A DNA stretch of 64,000 nucleotides, taken from contig NZ_JAFBEP010000005.1 of the NCBI RefSeq assembly GCF_016908775.1, forward strand, positions 99,704-163,703, written 5' to 3'. A program made the translations under genes and the position numbers. Positions 35,982-46,014 of this stretch are shown here, piece by piece (position 1 is the stretch's first letter; each line of letters begins with the position of its first letter). The notes under the pieces are model-generated. The model saw nothing but the letters and a program-made list of their open reading frames with translations, made no database searches and had not been told where the DNA came from. Source of the DNA: Defluviitalea raffinosedens (GTDB lineage: Bacteria > Bacillota > Clostridia > Lachnospirales > Defluviitaleaceae).

Positions 35982-38075
35982 CTAATTAGAAAGCATTAAT
36001 TTTTCAAACTCCTCTTTGGTAACAGGCTTTCCGAATAAATACCCTTGTCCATAATCACAGTTGTTATTTTTCAGAATAGCTACCTGCTCCTGGAGTTCAA
36101 TACCTTCAGCCACTATCTTTAGGTTTAATTCCTGTATCAGCTTAATAATATGCTCTATGATCAACCGATCATTATTTTCTATAGATATATTTTTAATGAA
36201 TTCTCTATCCAGTTTTACAAAATCAATAGGTAATTTTTCAAGATATGTTAGAGAGGAATAGCCTGTACCAAAATCATCAAGAGCAATGTGTATCCCCATA
36301 TTTCTAATTTCATTTAAGATTTCCATGGATGTCTCTAAATTCTTCATGACTGCTGTTTCCGTTACTTCAAGCTGTATTTCATCAGCTTTTAATTGTGTTT
36401 CATGTAATAATTCTCTGATTTCATTAATGATCCCTGCACTGGTAATTCTTTTTCCTGAAATATTAATAGATATTTTTAAGTTTGGATAATTCTTCTCCAG
36501 CCATTCTTTTTTCTGCATTAAAGCTGTTTTTAATACCCATTTTTCTATATCATATATAAGACCTGTTTCTTCTGCTAAAGGTATAAATTTCATAGGAGAA
36601 ATAATTCCAAGTTTCGGATGATCCCATCGTATTAAAACTTCAGCGCCTATTAAATTGCCATTTTTCAAATCAATAATAGGCTGATACAGAAGATAAAATT
36701 CATTATTGTCTATGGCATGTCTTATATAATTAATCATTTTGATCTGTTCTATGCTTTTATATTGCAATTCCTGAGAATAAAAACAGTAATTATCTTTAAG
36801 ATCTTTCTTTACCAAATACATAGCGATATCTGCATTTTTAAGTAATGTATACAAACCATCCCCATGCTCTGGATATATGGCAATACCAATACTAAAAGAG
36901 ATGAAAAATTCCCGGCCTTCAAGAATCCATGGTCTTCTCAAAGCTTGTGTCAAACTTTGCACCTGGTTTATGATATCTTGTCTTCCTTTTATATCACATA
37001 AAATAATTGCAAATTCATCTCCGCCCAATCTCGTCACAAAATTTGGTTCTTTGATTTGCTGCTGTAATATGTGTGCAGTATTTTGAAGGAGTAAATCTCC
37101 TGAGGTATGTCCCAGGGTATCATTTATATCCTTAAAATTATCAATGTCCATATATAATAAAGCAAACTTCTTATCTGTGTCCTTAATTTCATTTATAAGT
37201 GCATCGACTTTCTCTTCAAATAAATATCTGTTGGGGAGACCTGTAAGCTGATCATAATAAGCTAATACATGCAGTTTTTCCTCAAACTGCTTTTCTTTCG
37301 TTATATCAATGAGGGAGCCAGCTACTCTAACAACTTTTCCATCGTCGCCTTTTATTGCCTTTCCTCTGGTAAGAATCCATTTATAGTTTCCATCCTTACA
37401 GTTGATCCTAATAACATGTTCAAAGGCATTATTTGGAGACAGGATATAGGCGCGTATTTTTGAAACAACTGCACTTCTGTCCTCTGGATGGATCAAATTC
37501 AACCAAGTTTTGTGCATATCATCAATTTCATCAAGTGTGTATCCAAGATAAGCTTTCCATTTCGGCGAAATATAAAACATATTGCTTTCTAAATCCCAAT
37601 TCCAAATACCACTCTGTGATCCTTCAATAGCCAATTCCAGCCTCTGTTCACTGACTGCAAGGGCATTTCTGTGTTTTTCCAATTCATCCACTTGCATTCT
37701 AAGCTCTTGCTCCAACTGTTCTAATTCCTGATTTTTAGACTTAAGTTCCTGATAATGATATGTTATTTCTTTGAAGGCTTTTTTCAGAAGGCGCATTTTA
37801 TTGAATACCAGGAAAAAGATTAACATCATTGTTGCAAAAACATATACTCCGCCTTTATATGTTTGTATTTCCTGATACCTTTCCAGATTCCCTGAGAATC
37901 GTCTGGCTAATTCATCAGATAATAAAATCCACAACTCTCCTGCCAACCCATAAATTGCAGTAAACTTGATAGCTTCCCATAAAGGATTAATTTTGTAATT
38001 ATTCTGCTTATAGTAGTCAATGTCTCCTTTTGCATTTACCTGCAAATTACTTTTCATAATTTTAAATGCCTTCAT
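35982..38075 (-). CDS. Membrane PAS-GGDEF-EAL cyclic-di-GMP enzyme
   Basis: A 697-aa protein with two N-terminal helices (about 30-50 and 62-85), a coiled coil (85-130), PAS/PAC (about 135-255), GGDEF (about 260-425, signature RLGGDEFAI near 352) and EAL (about 440-690). The EAL motif reads EVLIRW, an accepted variant; SINIS, EVTET, DDFGTGYSSL, VKLDREF, AEGIEL and GQGYLFGKP are present, so phosphodiesterase activity is likely. GGDEF is intact, without the RxxD inhibitory site. I start at the ATG 38073-38075, six bases after GGGGGAG; the frame is open five codons further to a TTG that overlaps that site. It precedes the tandem-repeat gene. Confidence 0.93.
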   Translation of the reverse strand: MKAFKIMKSNLQVNAKGDIDYYKQNNYKINPLWEAIKFTAIYGLAGELWILLSDELARRFSGNLERYQEIQTYKGGVYVFATMMLIFFLVFNKMRLLKKAFKEITYHYQELKSKNQELEQLEQELRMQVDELEKHRNALAVSEQRLELAIEGSQSGIWNWDLESNMFYISPKWKAYLGYTLDEIDDMHKTWLNLIHPEDRSAVVSKIRAYILSPNNAFEHVIRINCKDGNYKWILTRGKAIKGDDGKVVRVAGSLIDITKEKQFEEKLHVLAYYDQLTGLPNRYLFEEKVDALINEIKDTDKKFALLYMDIDNFKDINDTLGHTSGDLLLQNTAHILQQQIKEPNFVTRLGGDEFAIILCDIKGRQDIINQVQSLTQALRRPWILEGREFFISFSIGIAIYPEHGDGLYTLLKNADIAMYLVKKDLKDNYCFYSQELQYKSIEQIKMINYIRHAIDNNEFYLLYQPIIDLKNGNLIGAEVLIRWDHPKLGIISPMKFIPLAEETGLIYDIEKWVLKTALMQKKEWLEKNYPNLKISINISGKRITSAGIINEIRELLHETQLKADEIQLEVTETAVMKNLETSMEILNEIRNMGIHIALDDFGTGYSSLTYLEKLPIDFVKLDREFIKNISIENNDRLIIEHIIKLIQELNLKIVAEGIELQEQVAILKNNNCDYGQGYLFGKPVTKEEFEKLMLSN

Positions 38076-38099
38076 GAGCTTCTCCCCCAATAACTCTAA

Positions 38100-38135
38100 T
38101 TACAAAAATAGACTTGCCCAACAAAGCAAGTCTAT
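38100..38135 (-). terminator. Terminator hairpin in the leader of the PAS-GGDEF-EAL gene
   Basis: ATAGACTTGC (38108-38117) pairs perfectly with GCAAGTCTAT (38126-38135). On the minus strand a TTTTTG tail follows, and the coding region starts about 30 bp later. The upstream glycosidase already has its own terminator at 38333-38371, so this one looks like a leader element rather than an operon end. Confidence 0.65.
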
Positions 38136-38319
38136 GGTTAAACGAAATCTAAATCGATGTTAAATTTCAAATTTTGTTTAATTGTACTTTGTAATTATAT
38201 TTTAACTGTTTTCATGTTCAGATACAAGCATTTTTGCAAATTTTTGCCGTGTTTTGTCATTTTAAGTAATTAATTATGCATACTTTTTATGTTGGCTTAA
38301 AAGTGAAATCCTTAATTTT

Positions 38320-38371
38320 TTTATAAATAAAACCCATAGTAAAACAGACTTTCTGTCCGATTTACTATGGG
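38320..38371 (-). terminator. Terminator of the maltodextrin operon
   Basis: An 11-bp stem (38333-38343 with 38361-38371) lies eight bases after the GH31 stop codon and is followed on the minus strand by TTTTATTTAT. Confidence 0.85.
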
Positions 38372-38378
38372 CATAACC

Positions 38379-40766
38379 TTATCTTGCCAAAATAAGCTCA
38401 CACAGCATTCCAAACAAACCATGGGGCAAATTCCATGAATGTAACTGGGAAATAGTCTTTAACCGGTCTGTTTGATTCTTGATCAGAAAATAGATCTTTT
38501 CTTTTAGCTGATATTCAATCTGTGCCTGATTGAGCAAGTGGTAGAGATCTTTTTCTATATTATTGACTGCAAGATTTAATTTCTGGCCAAATTGTACCTT
38601 AAGTTCCTTTGTAACATTTGCACCTTCAAGATCAATGATAAGAGTATTTTGATCCATATCATAGCTTTTGGCATAGGGAATCTTGTCTCCATCCAGCTCC
38701 ACACTGATTTCATCACAATCAGCAAATCCAACAAAACTTAGGCGGTAATTCCTCTTCTGTGGAATAAGATCCAGCTTGCCTTTTGCTCCTTTAATACAGA
38801 ATACTCCCTCCTGCCAGTCAAGATACATGTCAGTCTTTACACAGGCACCCTGTGTATAGTCAAGGCTTATTCCATCATCTTCATACAAAGAAAAATGTCC
38901 GCTGTCTCCGGCGAATACTCTGATATTAAGATCCATCGGATTACCAAGGTCATTATCATATGTTTCCTCGTATCTCATGGGAATGATGGCACCAGCTTTC
39001 GCAAGAACCGGAATCGTATCGAGTCCGCGATACATTTCCACATATCGGTCACCATCATAAATTCTTCCATTAAAGAAATCAATATATATTCCTTCAGGAA
39101 GCCAAACTTTGACACAGGCCAGTTGCAGCTTTGGATCCATAGGATCTGTGACTGGTGCCACAATAAGCTCGCTGCCAAAATAATACTGGTTTTTCACCTC
39201 ATAAGCCTCATCTCTTTCCGGGTACTGGTAGTACATCGGCTGAATCAAAGGCTCAGCTTCCATATGACAGCGATAATTCATGGTATATAAATAAGGAATC
39301 ATATTATGACGAAGTCTTAAGAAGTTATTCATAACTTCATGCGCAATGGCATTATAGCGCCATGGCTCCTTGCCTGCAAACAGATTTCTTGTGCTGTGCA
39401 GACGCATAATCGGAGAAAATATACCAAACTGCAGCCATCTGGTAATCAGCTCATCATCCCTTTTACCAAACATATGTCCACCGATATCATGGCTCCACCA
39501 GCAAAAGCCTATATTGGAAGCAGTCGCTGTAAAGTAAGGCTGAAATCTCAAAGATTCCCAGGAGATGACTGTATCGCCGGAGAATCCAATAGGATAACGA
39601 TGGCTGCCAACTCCTGCATACCTGGATAAAATTAAAGATCTCTTTCCATTCCTCTTCATGTCAAGATAATGGAAATGATTCAGCATCCACAAGGGATCAA
39701 GTCCTTCTATTTTCGACTTGCTTCCCTGCTGCCAGTCAATCCACCAGAAATCAACACCTGCTTCTTCATTGGGATGATGCAAATATTTAAAATACGCCTT
39801 TACGAAATCAGGATCTGTAAGATCAAATTGAATGGGTATTTCATTCTTATAGTCCACTCCAAGCTCTTTTGCCATATCTTCATACATCTCTTCATGGGCT
39901 CTGACACCATCAGCCGGATGAACATTAAGAGTAATATGATATCCTTTCTTATGCAGCCAATCCATAAAACCTTTTGGGTCCGGAAACAGCTCTTTATTCC
40001 AGGTATACCCTGTCCAGCCACTTCCAAACCTTGAAGGAATATCTACCAAATGCCAATCCATATCCAAAACAGCAACTGTTAATGGAATTTTTTCTTCTTC
40101 AAAATGCTCAATAAGCTTTTTATAGCTTTCCTCAGTATAAGGATAGTATCTGCTCCACCAATTGCCAAGGGCATATTTAGGGAGAAGTGGCACGAAACCA
40201 GTCAAACGATAAAAGTCTTTAAGACATCTGAGATAATTCCTGCCATATCCAAAAAAATAAAGATCGATCGAGTCATTCTCCCTCGGTACTGGCCAGCCAT
40301 CTTCCCCGATAAGGAAAGACTTGCTGTCGTCGAGTACGGAGAATCCATTTCTGGATAATACACCTGGCTCCAGCTTCACCGGTCCGTCAGCCTCATCCAG
40401 AGTTCTTGCCGTTCCACCCAGATCTTTCACAGGATCTAAATAATGCCAGACACTATGGTATGCAGTAAGATTTCCTTTTACCTTAACGGTCAAGCCATTG
40501 GGAGAAAACTTCTTCTTATCATATGTAAGATGGATACCCTCTGTAATAATCTGAAGGCCCTGCTCATCATCCATGACCTGAAAATTTTGAGGCTCAAAAT
40601 TTCTGTTAATAACCGTCTGACTGGCCCTATCCTCAAATTTTCCTTTCTCATCATATTCCATACGAATAAGGTATGGAGTCAGTATTGTAAAACGATAGCA
40701 ATCGCCCTGCACTACGTTTTCCGGAATGCAAAGTGGGTTAGTTTCAAATCGATACACCATACGCAA
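38379..40766 (-). CDS. GH31 family alpha-glucosidase
   Basis: A 795-aa glycoside hydrolase family 31 enzyme, probably a cytoplasmic alpha-glucosidase trimming imported maltodextrins to glucose (no signal peptide). An N-terminal beta-sandwich (about 1-195) precedes the TIM barrel. The nucleophile Asp344 lies in WWIDWQQG and the acid/base Asp398 in GFSGDT; FPDPKGFMDWLHKKG and WWSHDIGGHMFGKRDDEL are further family blocks. C-terminal beta domains follow, with a final helical tail (about 755-795) that looks additional. The start is a TTG six bases after AGAGAGG; an ATG two codons later is possible. It is the last gene of the operon. Confidence 0.92.
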   Translation of the reverse strand: MRMVYRFETNPLCIPENVVQGDCYRFTILTPYLIRMEYDEKGKFEDRASQTVINRNFEPQNFQVMDDEQGLQIITEGIHLTYDKKKFSPNGLTVKVKGNLTAYHSVWHYLDPVKDLGGTARTLDEADGPVKLEPGVLSRNGFSVLDDSKSFLIGEDGWPVPRENDSIDLYFFGYGRNYLRCLKDFYRLTGFVPLLPKYALGNWWSRYYPYTEESYKKLIEHFEEEKIPLTVAVLDMDWHLVDIPSRFGSGWTGYTWNKELFPDPKGFMDWLHKKGYHITLNVHPADGVRAHEEMYEDMAKELGVDYKNEIPIQFDLTDPDFVKAYFKYLHHPNEEAGVDFWWIDWQQGSKSKIEGLDPLWMLNHFHYLDMKRNGKRSLILSRYAGVGSHRYPIGFSGDTVISWESLRFQPYFTATASNIGFCWWSHDIGGHMFGKRDDELITRWLQFGIFSPIMRLHSTRNLFAGKEPWRYNAIAHEVMNNFLRLRHNMIPYLYTMNYRCHMEAEPLIQPMYYQYPERDEAYEVKNQYYFGSELIVAPVTDPMDPKLQLACVKVWLPEGIYIDFFNGRIYDGDRYVEMYRGLDTIPVLAKAGAIIPMRYEETYDNDLGNPMDLNIRVFAGDSGHFSLYEDDGISLDYTQGACVKTDMYLDWQEGVFCIKGAKGKLDLIPQKRNYRLSFVGFADCDEISVELDGDKIPYAKSYDMDQNTLIIDLEGANVTKELKVQFGQKLNLAVNNIEKDLYHLLNQAQIEYQLKEKIYFLIKNQTDRLKTISQLHSWNLPHGLFGMLCELILAR

Positions 40767-40849
40767 CAGTATCCTCTCTATGCCATTTTTTGTGTGCAGT
40801 CTGTTTGTTCAATATGAATGCACATTGAAAGTTTAATTTATGATTTGAA

Positions 40850-42175
40850 TCATGATGCTTTGATGCGCAATATCACTGGTTCCTTCCCAAGAATCAGACG
40901 TCTTTCTTTTAGAGTAACCACTTTGTCATTGACCAGGTTCAGATATTCGCCATCTGGAATCTGGTTGATCAAACCAGATATATCATCATTTACTGTAAGA
41001 TCAATCTCTCCACTTTTTAGCCCAACATTGAATATACCTAACAAAAGCTCATCTTCAAGGAAATAGCTGGCATAAATCACCTGGTCCGCTGGCATGGGAT
41101 GTATTTTATACATGCCATGGGCAAAGATTTTATCCTTTTTAATATTCCTCAGTCTGATCAGATAATTCACGAAGTCCTCATCCAGTCCTCTCCAATCCAC
41201 TGGATCTATAGCAAACAGAGAAGGGGTATGTGGATCTTTTGCTTCCTGTCCTGCATAAATCAAAGCTGCACCTTTTTCAAAATACATGAAAGCAGTCCAC
41301 ATCCGTAACATTGTTTCATCTGGAATAAGTGCTGCAGCTCTTGGATTATCATGGTTCTCCAAGAATCTTAACTTCACATAATTCTCTGGATAAATTGCTT
41401 CCTGCTGCCTTTTCTTTTCCAGGACTCTTTCCAGACTTTCTTTTCCTCTGAAATAGTTTAGCAAATCCCCGTAAGTATCATAGTCATAGCAAATATCAAA
41501 AGCTTCAAAAGTTTCACTGTCAGAAGCTGCATAATAACCTTTGCCTCTTACATATTCTATGAAACTGGGATGAACCGTCTCTGCAAGGAAAATAATATTT
41601 GGATTAATTTTTGTCACTTCTTCCCTGGCCTTCTTCCAGAATTCCATAGGGACCAAAGGCGCTACATCACAGCGAAAGCCGTCCACACCCAGTTTAACCC
41701 AGAGTTTTAAAGCATTAATCTGAGCGTCCCAGAGTTCAGGCTGCCTATAATCTAGGTCAATAATGTCTGACCAGTCTGCAACCTTATTAGCGAATTGTCC
41801 GTCCCGTTTAAAATAATATTCCGGATGTTCCTTCACGTATACGGCATCATGGGAGGTATGATTGTATACAACATCGATCATTACCTGTATGCCCATATCA
41901 TGAATTGCATCAATCAGTTCCTTAAATTCTTCCATTGTCCCATATTCAGGATTAACTTTAGTATAATCCTGTATGGAATAAGGGCAGCCAATCCCTTTTT
42001 TATTCACCTGTCCTATCGGATGTATGGGCATAAACCATATTATATCTACACCCAGTTTCTTTATTCTCGGAAGATCTTCCAATACATCATTAAATTTGCC
42101 GGTCTTCCCATGGTTTCTCACATAGACAGAGTATATTACTTTGTTCCTTAAAGCTTTTGAAGTATTTTGGGCCAT
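40850..42175 (-). CDS. GH13 alpha-amylase family enzyme
   Basis: A 441-aa cytoplasmic alpha-amylase-family enzyme acting on maltodextrins taken up by the adjacent transporter. The four conserved GH13 regions are intact: DVVYNH (101-106), GFRCD with nucleophile Asp170, FLAE with acid/base Glu199, and ENHDN with His275-Asp276. There is no signal peptide and the B domain is short. A beta-sandwich domain C closes the protein. It may hydrolyse or transglycosylate; the exact specificity is not readable. It starts 12 bp after the MalG-like permease, with GGAGG at the junction, and precedes the GH31 gene by about 80 bp. Confidence 0.92.
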   Translation of the reverse strand: MAQNTSKALRNKVIYSVYVRNHGKTGKFNDVLEDLPRIKKLGVDIIWFMPIHPIGQVNKKGIGCPYSIQDYTKVNPEYGTMEEFKELIDAIHDMGIQVMIDVVYNHTSHDAVYVKEHPEYYFKRDGQFANKVADWSDIIDLDYRQPELWDAQINALKLWVKLGVDGFRCDVAPLVPMEFWKKAREEVTKINPNIIFLAETVHPSFIEYVRGKGYYAASDSETFEAFDICYDYDTYGDLLNYFRGKESLERVLEKKRQQEAIYPENYVKLRFLENHDNPRAAALIPDETMLRMWTAFMYFEKGAALIYAGQEAKDPHTPSLFAIDPVDWRGLDEDFVNYLIRLRNIKKDKIFAHGMYKIHPMPADQVIYASYFLEDELLLGIFNVGLKSGEIDLTVNDDISGLINQIPDGEYLNLVNDKVVTLKERRLILGKEPVILRIKAS

Positions 42176-42187
42176 TTTTTCACCTCC

Positions 42188-43060
42188 TTATTCTTTGTTT
42201 GCACCAGCACTGAGTCCCTCAATGAGATATCTTTGCAGGAACAGATACAGAATCGTTATAGGCACAGCAACCAATACCGCACCTGCCGCAAACATGGTAA
42301 AGTTCTTATTGGTCTGCGAATTGATCAAATCATAGAGGCCTATAGCCAGTGTCTTTTTATGAGTAGATGAAATTAAGAAACTTGGTAAGATGTAGTCAAA
42401 CCATGGTGCCATAAACTGGGTTATTGCCACGAAGGTAAGGATAGGGAACATAAGCGGCAGAATGATTTTGGTATAAATCTGAAGCTTGCTTGCTCCATCA
42501 ATCATAGCAGCTTCATCCATGGATTTGGATACATTTTTCAGGTAGCCTTTGATCAGCCAGGTATTGTAAGGTATCTGCCCTGCCGAATAGATTAATACCA
42601 AAGCCAGAGGTTGATTTAAGAGGCCAAAATTCAGGAACAATACATATATGGCAATCATGCCCATAAATGAAGGGAACATCTGAAGAATAAGGATAGTTAA
42701 TAAGCCCACTTTCTTCCCTGCAAATTTCAGACGAGCAAAAACATAACCCATAGTTCCTACCAATACTACAGATACTACCATGTTTACCACTGCAATCGCA
42801 AGAGTATTCAGATACCAACGTTCATAATCCGTTTCCGCAAACAACCGTTTATAGTTGTTAAGTGTCGGATGACTAGGTATAGCGGTGGCTGATGCCAGAG
42901 ATGACCCCTGGTTAAAAGAGGCCCCTATAACCCAGACAACTGGATACAATATGGCGATTGCCGTAACTATCAGCACAGTATATATGCCGATGTAGGCAAG
43001 AATATCCTTAATACGTTCTTTAGTGGACATTTTTCGTCTATGTTTCTTTACTTTATCCAT
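42188..43060 (-). CDS. MalG-like maltodextrin ABC permease
   Basis: A 290-aa inner-membrane permease with six helices, the MalG-type half of a CUT1 importer. The EAA-type coupling loop reads EAAMIDGASKLQIYTKIILP. A long periplasmic N-loop and helices resembling MalG/GanQ are visible. I start at the ATG 43058-43060, since AAGGAGG lies nine bases upstream, inside the end of the MalF gene; the frame is open to 43084. It overlaps or abuts malF, so the two are coupled. Confidence 0.92.
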   Translation of the reverse strand: MDKVKKHRRKMSTKERIKDILAYIGIYTVLIVTAIAILYPVVWVIGASFNQGSSLASATAIPSHPTLNNYKRLFAETDYERWYLNTLAIAVVNMVVSVVLVGTMGYVFARLKFAGKKVGLLTILILQMFPSFMGMIAIYVLFLNFGLLNQPLALVLIYSAGQIPYNTWLIKGYLKNVSKSMDEAAMIDGASKLQIYTKIILPLMFPILTFVAITQFMAPWFDYILPSFLISSTHKKTLAIGLYDLINSQTNKNFTMFAAGAVLVAVPITILYLFLQRYLIEGLSAGANKE

Positions 43061-43064
43061 ATTA

Positions 43065-44417
43065 CTAATCCTCCTTAAACGCATCGCTTCTTAAAAAGTT
43101 CCACACAGATATGCTGCCGATCAAAATGAAAATCAAAATAGACATTACTGACGCCATATTATAAACTTTATATTCCTTTGTCATATTGTAAATCCAGGTG
43201 ATCAAAATATCTGTGTGATCTGCATATTCATAAGCGATATTTCTCGGTCCCCCTCCTGTCAGGAAAAATACTACACCAAAGTTATTGAAATTCGATGCAA
43301 AGGACATAATTAAAAGCGGCGTAACCTGTGAAAGCAGAATTGGAAAAGTTATCTTCCAGAAACTCTGGGCATTGCTGGCTCCGTCCACTTTTGCAGCTTC
43401 ATACAAAGTTTTATCAAAGCTGGTCAGGATTCCTGTCATAAGCATCATAAAATAAGGAACTCCCAGCCAGAAGTTTACAATCAGCAAAGTTATTTTTGCC
43501 AGTGTGGCATCGTTTAACCATGGTATATCGGCCCCTAACATTCGGTTCAGGGGACCGTAGGTCTGGTTGAGGAAATTCTTAAACACCAAAAGGGATACCA
43601 TATTTGGAATTGCCCACGGTAAGATCAAAATGGTACGCCATATCTTTTTAAAGACAACTCTTTTATTATTAATAATTACAGCAAAAAACAGACCTCCAAA
43701 AAAGGTAGTAAAGGTAGAAAGGAAAGCCCAGGTTACTGTCCATCCTGCCACACCAAAGAAGGTACTTCTCCAGCCCGGAAGTTTTAAAATATTGCCGAAA
43801 TTTGAAAAGCCTACCCAGTCGATCAAATCTGCAGGGGGATTATGATAAGCATCCCAGTTGGTAAAAGCAATCAGGAAAGAAAAGACAATAGGAAGTATGG
43901 TCACAAACAGCATCAGAATCAAACCTGGCGCACTCACAATATAAGCAAAGCTGGTTTCAAATACTTGTTTGTAAAACTCTTTGGTAGACTGAAGCTCTCC
44001 TGTTTCTCTATAATTTATATAAGTTTCATTAGCATCTTTTATGTTAATAAGCCATATTACAGCAAGGACTAGAAGGAGAAATACTGCCAAAATACCTTCG
44101 ATCATTAATACCGGAGAATTATCCCGGAATTTCCCTCCTGTAATTTCTCCCAAAGTAATAAAGCCATGAAGACTCTTTCTGAAAAAGCCATAGCCCCAGT
44201 GTTTAGGCTGTCCGGGTATGCCAGGCGATACCAGAGAACTGGTAAGTATCTCAATCAATATATAAATAAGTTCAAAAACAAAGAAAAATACTGCTTTCCC
44301 CTTCTGTTTATTTCTCAGCTGGCCCAGACCAAGTACAAAGAATGATAACCAGCCAGAAGGAGTCATTTTGGGTCCTATTAACTTTTGCCACCATTTTAAT
44401 GATTTTTTTACACTCAT
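43065..44417 (-). CDS. MalF-like maltodextrin ABC permease
   Basis: A 450-aa permease with an extended N-terminal region (about 1-150) carrying two to three extra membrane segments, as is usual for Firmicute MalF/MalC. The permease core follows, with coupling loop EAAKVDGASNAQSFWKITFP and the helix pair SFLIAFTNWDAYHNPP. GGGGA precedes the ATG. It lies 79 bp after the binding-protein gene. No ATP-binding subunit is encoded in this operon, so the importer probably uses a shared MsmK/MalK-type ATPase from elsewhere; this is an inference from family knowledge. Confidence 0.92.
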   Translation of the reverse strand: MSVKKSLKWWQKLIGPKMTPSGWLSFFVLGLGQLRNKQKGKAVFFFVFELIYILIEILTSSLVSPGIPGQPKHWGYGFFRKSLHGFITLGEITGGKFRDNSPVLMIEGILAVFLLLVLAVIWLINIKDANETYINYRETGELQSTKEFYKQVFETSFAYIVSAPGLILMLFVTILPIVFSFLIAFTNWDAYHNPPADLIDWVGFSNFGNILKLPGWRSTFFGVAGWTVTWAFLSTFTTFFGGLFFAVIINNKRVVFKKIWRTILILPWAIPNMVSLLVFKNFLNQTYGPLNRMLGADIPWLNDATLAKITLLIVNFWLGVPYFMMLMTGILTSFDKTLYEAAKVDGASNAQSFWKITFPILLSQVTPLLIMSFASNFNNFGVVFFLTGGGPRNIAYEYADHTDILITWIYNMTKEYKVYNMASVMSILIFILIGSISVWNFLRSDAFKED

Positions 44418-44496
44418 AGAAATATCCCCTTACCTTTCAAAGGAATTGCAAAGTCTTATGATAAAGATTTTGCAATTCCTTTCTGATATAATTGCT

Positions 44497-45987
44497 TTAT
44501 TCTTGTTCTTGTTCCTGTCTTCCTGAGTTTTTCAAAGTACTTTGGTAATCTTCTTCTGACTTGGCCTGAGCATCTTCAATGGACATTTTTTCATCAAAGA
44601 TGTTGGTCCATACATCACGAAGCGGATCCCACATGTAATTGCCTTCCTGAATTACAGGCATTGCATGGGAATAAGCTGCTTGTTCCAGGAATCCTTGACT
44701 GATTTCATCCTCATTTAAACCTGGTATGCTGTCAGAATTCTTTACAGCCGGTATCTTGCCCAGAACATTATAAACAGCATTCATGGCTTCATCACTGGCT
44801 AAAAATCGCATCAGATTCATTGCAGCATTAGGATAATCGGTATAAATATTCATACCGGTAACCTGAACTCCGGAGAATGTAACCGGTTGTGCACCATTAT
44901 TAAAACGTGGTAGCTTCTTTGCTCCAACGATATCGGAAAGCTTAGAATCCTGTGTTAAACCAAATTTCCCTTCTGCAATCCATTCCTCAAAATTCTTTTT
45001 CATATCCGCAATTACCCAGGGACCACTGAAGGTTATTCCAATCTGCCCTTTCTGGAAACGTGCTGGTGCCTGATCCCATGTCATATCCTGAATGGTAGCC
45101 AGGCCCGGGAATAATCTCGAACCATCTCTGTTGCCATACCAGTCACCTGTTACAGATTGAATTGAAGAGGTTACCTGTGGTGATGTAATATCAAACTTTG
45201 TAGGATCATTGTTATTTTCACCAAATACACGATAGCCATCTCTTGTTAACAGGAAATAGTTATGGTAAGCATCATAAAGCTGCCATGCCAAAACCGTATG
45301 TTTATCTTCAGCCTGGTCTTCAAACCTGTCTTGCATATATGGAATTTCTGCTCCTGTCCCTGCAAAAGAGTTCCCCCAGGAAGCAACTCCATCAAATAAT
45401 TCTTCAAGATAAATCTCATCTCTTTCAATTTGTTCCAAAAGATTGGTGGCTGTTAAAGGTAGGATGGTTGGTAAGGTAGGAAGCGCAGCAAGAATCTGTT
45501 TGTTATAAACCAAAGCGATATTTTCAACACTGGAAGGAACGGCATACATATTATCTTCATATAAAGTTACATCTACTGCGGAATCCTGCATTAATTCTCT
45601 AAATAGTTGTTCATCTTGTTCCGGAATCTGGAACAAAAGTCCAGCTTCTCTCATATCTACTACACTGTTGTGAGGCATGTAGAAAACATCTGCACCCAGT
45701 CCTGCAGGTCCATCAAGTTTCATCTTATTTGCAACATCAGCAGCTCCGACATTTTCCCATGTAAGAGGAACGTCAGGATATTTTGCACTCCAAATCTCAA
45801 TAATCTTATTCGCATAAGCTTCATTATCTGTCCAAAGTTTTAACTTTGCGCCTTTTTCAAATACATATTCCTGTTTAGTCTCATCCCAGGTCAAATCTTC
45901 TGCAAACTTAGCTGTCACATTCTTTTTACACCCAGTCATTGAAAATATAAAGGCTAAAGTAAGTAGCAAAATACTTATTCTTTTCAT
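44497..45987 (-). CDS. Maltodextrin-binding lipoprotein MalE-like
   Basis: The substrate-binding protein of the CUT1 importer, 496 aa. The signal peptide ends in a lipobox, SMTGC, with the lipidated Cys at residue 20. The body has bacterial extracellular protein family 1 features, such as KLKLWTDNEAYANKIIEIW, AADVANKMKLDGPAGLGADV-like sequence and RFQKGQIGITFSGPWVIADM. It is longer than E. coli MalE (about 370 mature residues) because of inserts in the middle. GGGGGA precedes the ATG. It is the first gene of the operon, behind a promoter overlapped by a LacI-type operator. Confidence 0.9.
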   Translation of the reverse strand: MKRISILLLTLAFIFSMTGCKKNVTAKFAEDLTWDETKQEYVFEKGAKLKLWTDNEAYANKIIEIWSAKYPDVPLTWENVGAADVANKMKLDGPAGLGADVFYMPHNSVVDMREAGLLFQIPEQDEQLFRELMQDSAVDVTLYEDNMYAVPSSVENIALVYNKQILAALPTLPTILPLTATNLLEQIERDEIYLEELFDGVASWGNSFAGTGAEIPYMQDRFEDQAEDKHTVLAWQLYDAYHNYFLLTRDGYRVFGENNNDPTKFDITSPQVTSSIQSVTGDWYGNRDGSRLFPGLATIQDMTWDQAPARFQKGQIGITFSGPWVIADMKKNFEEWIAEGKFGLTQDSKLSDIVGAKKLPRFNNGAQPVTFSGVQVTGMNIYTDYPNAAMNLMRFLASDEAMNAVYNVLGKIPAVKNSDSIPGLNEDEISQGFLEQAAYSHAMPVIQEGNYMWDPLRDVWTNIFDEKMSIEDAQAKSEEDYQSTLKNSGRQEQEQE

Positions 45988-46014
45988 TTACTTTTCCCCC
46001 TATTAGGTTTTGAT

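Noticed and set aside
38895..40817. Several open frames antisense to the GH31 gene
   Set aside because: They are shadows of a long conserved coding region; none has a plausible start or family match.
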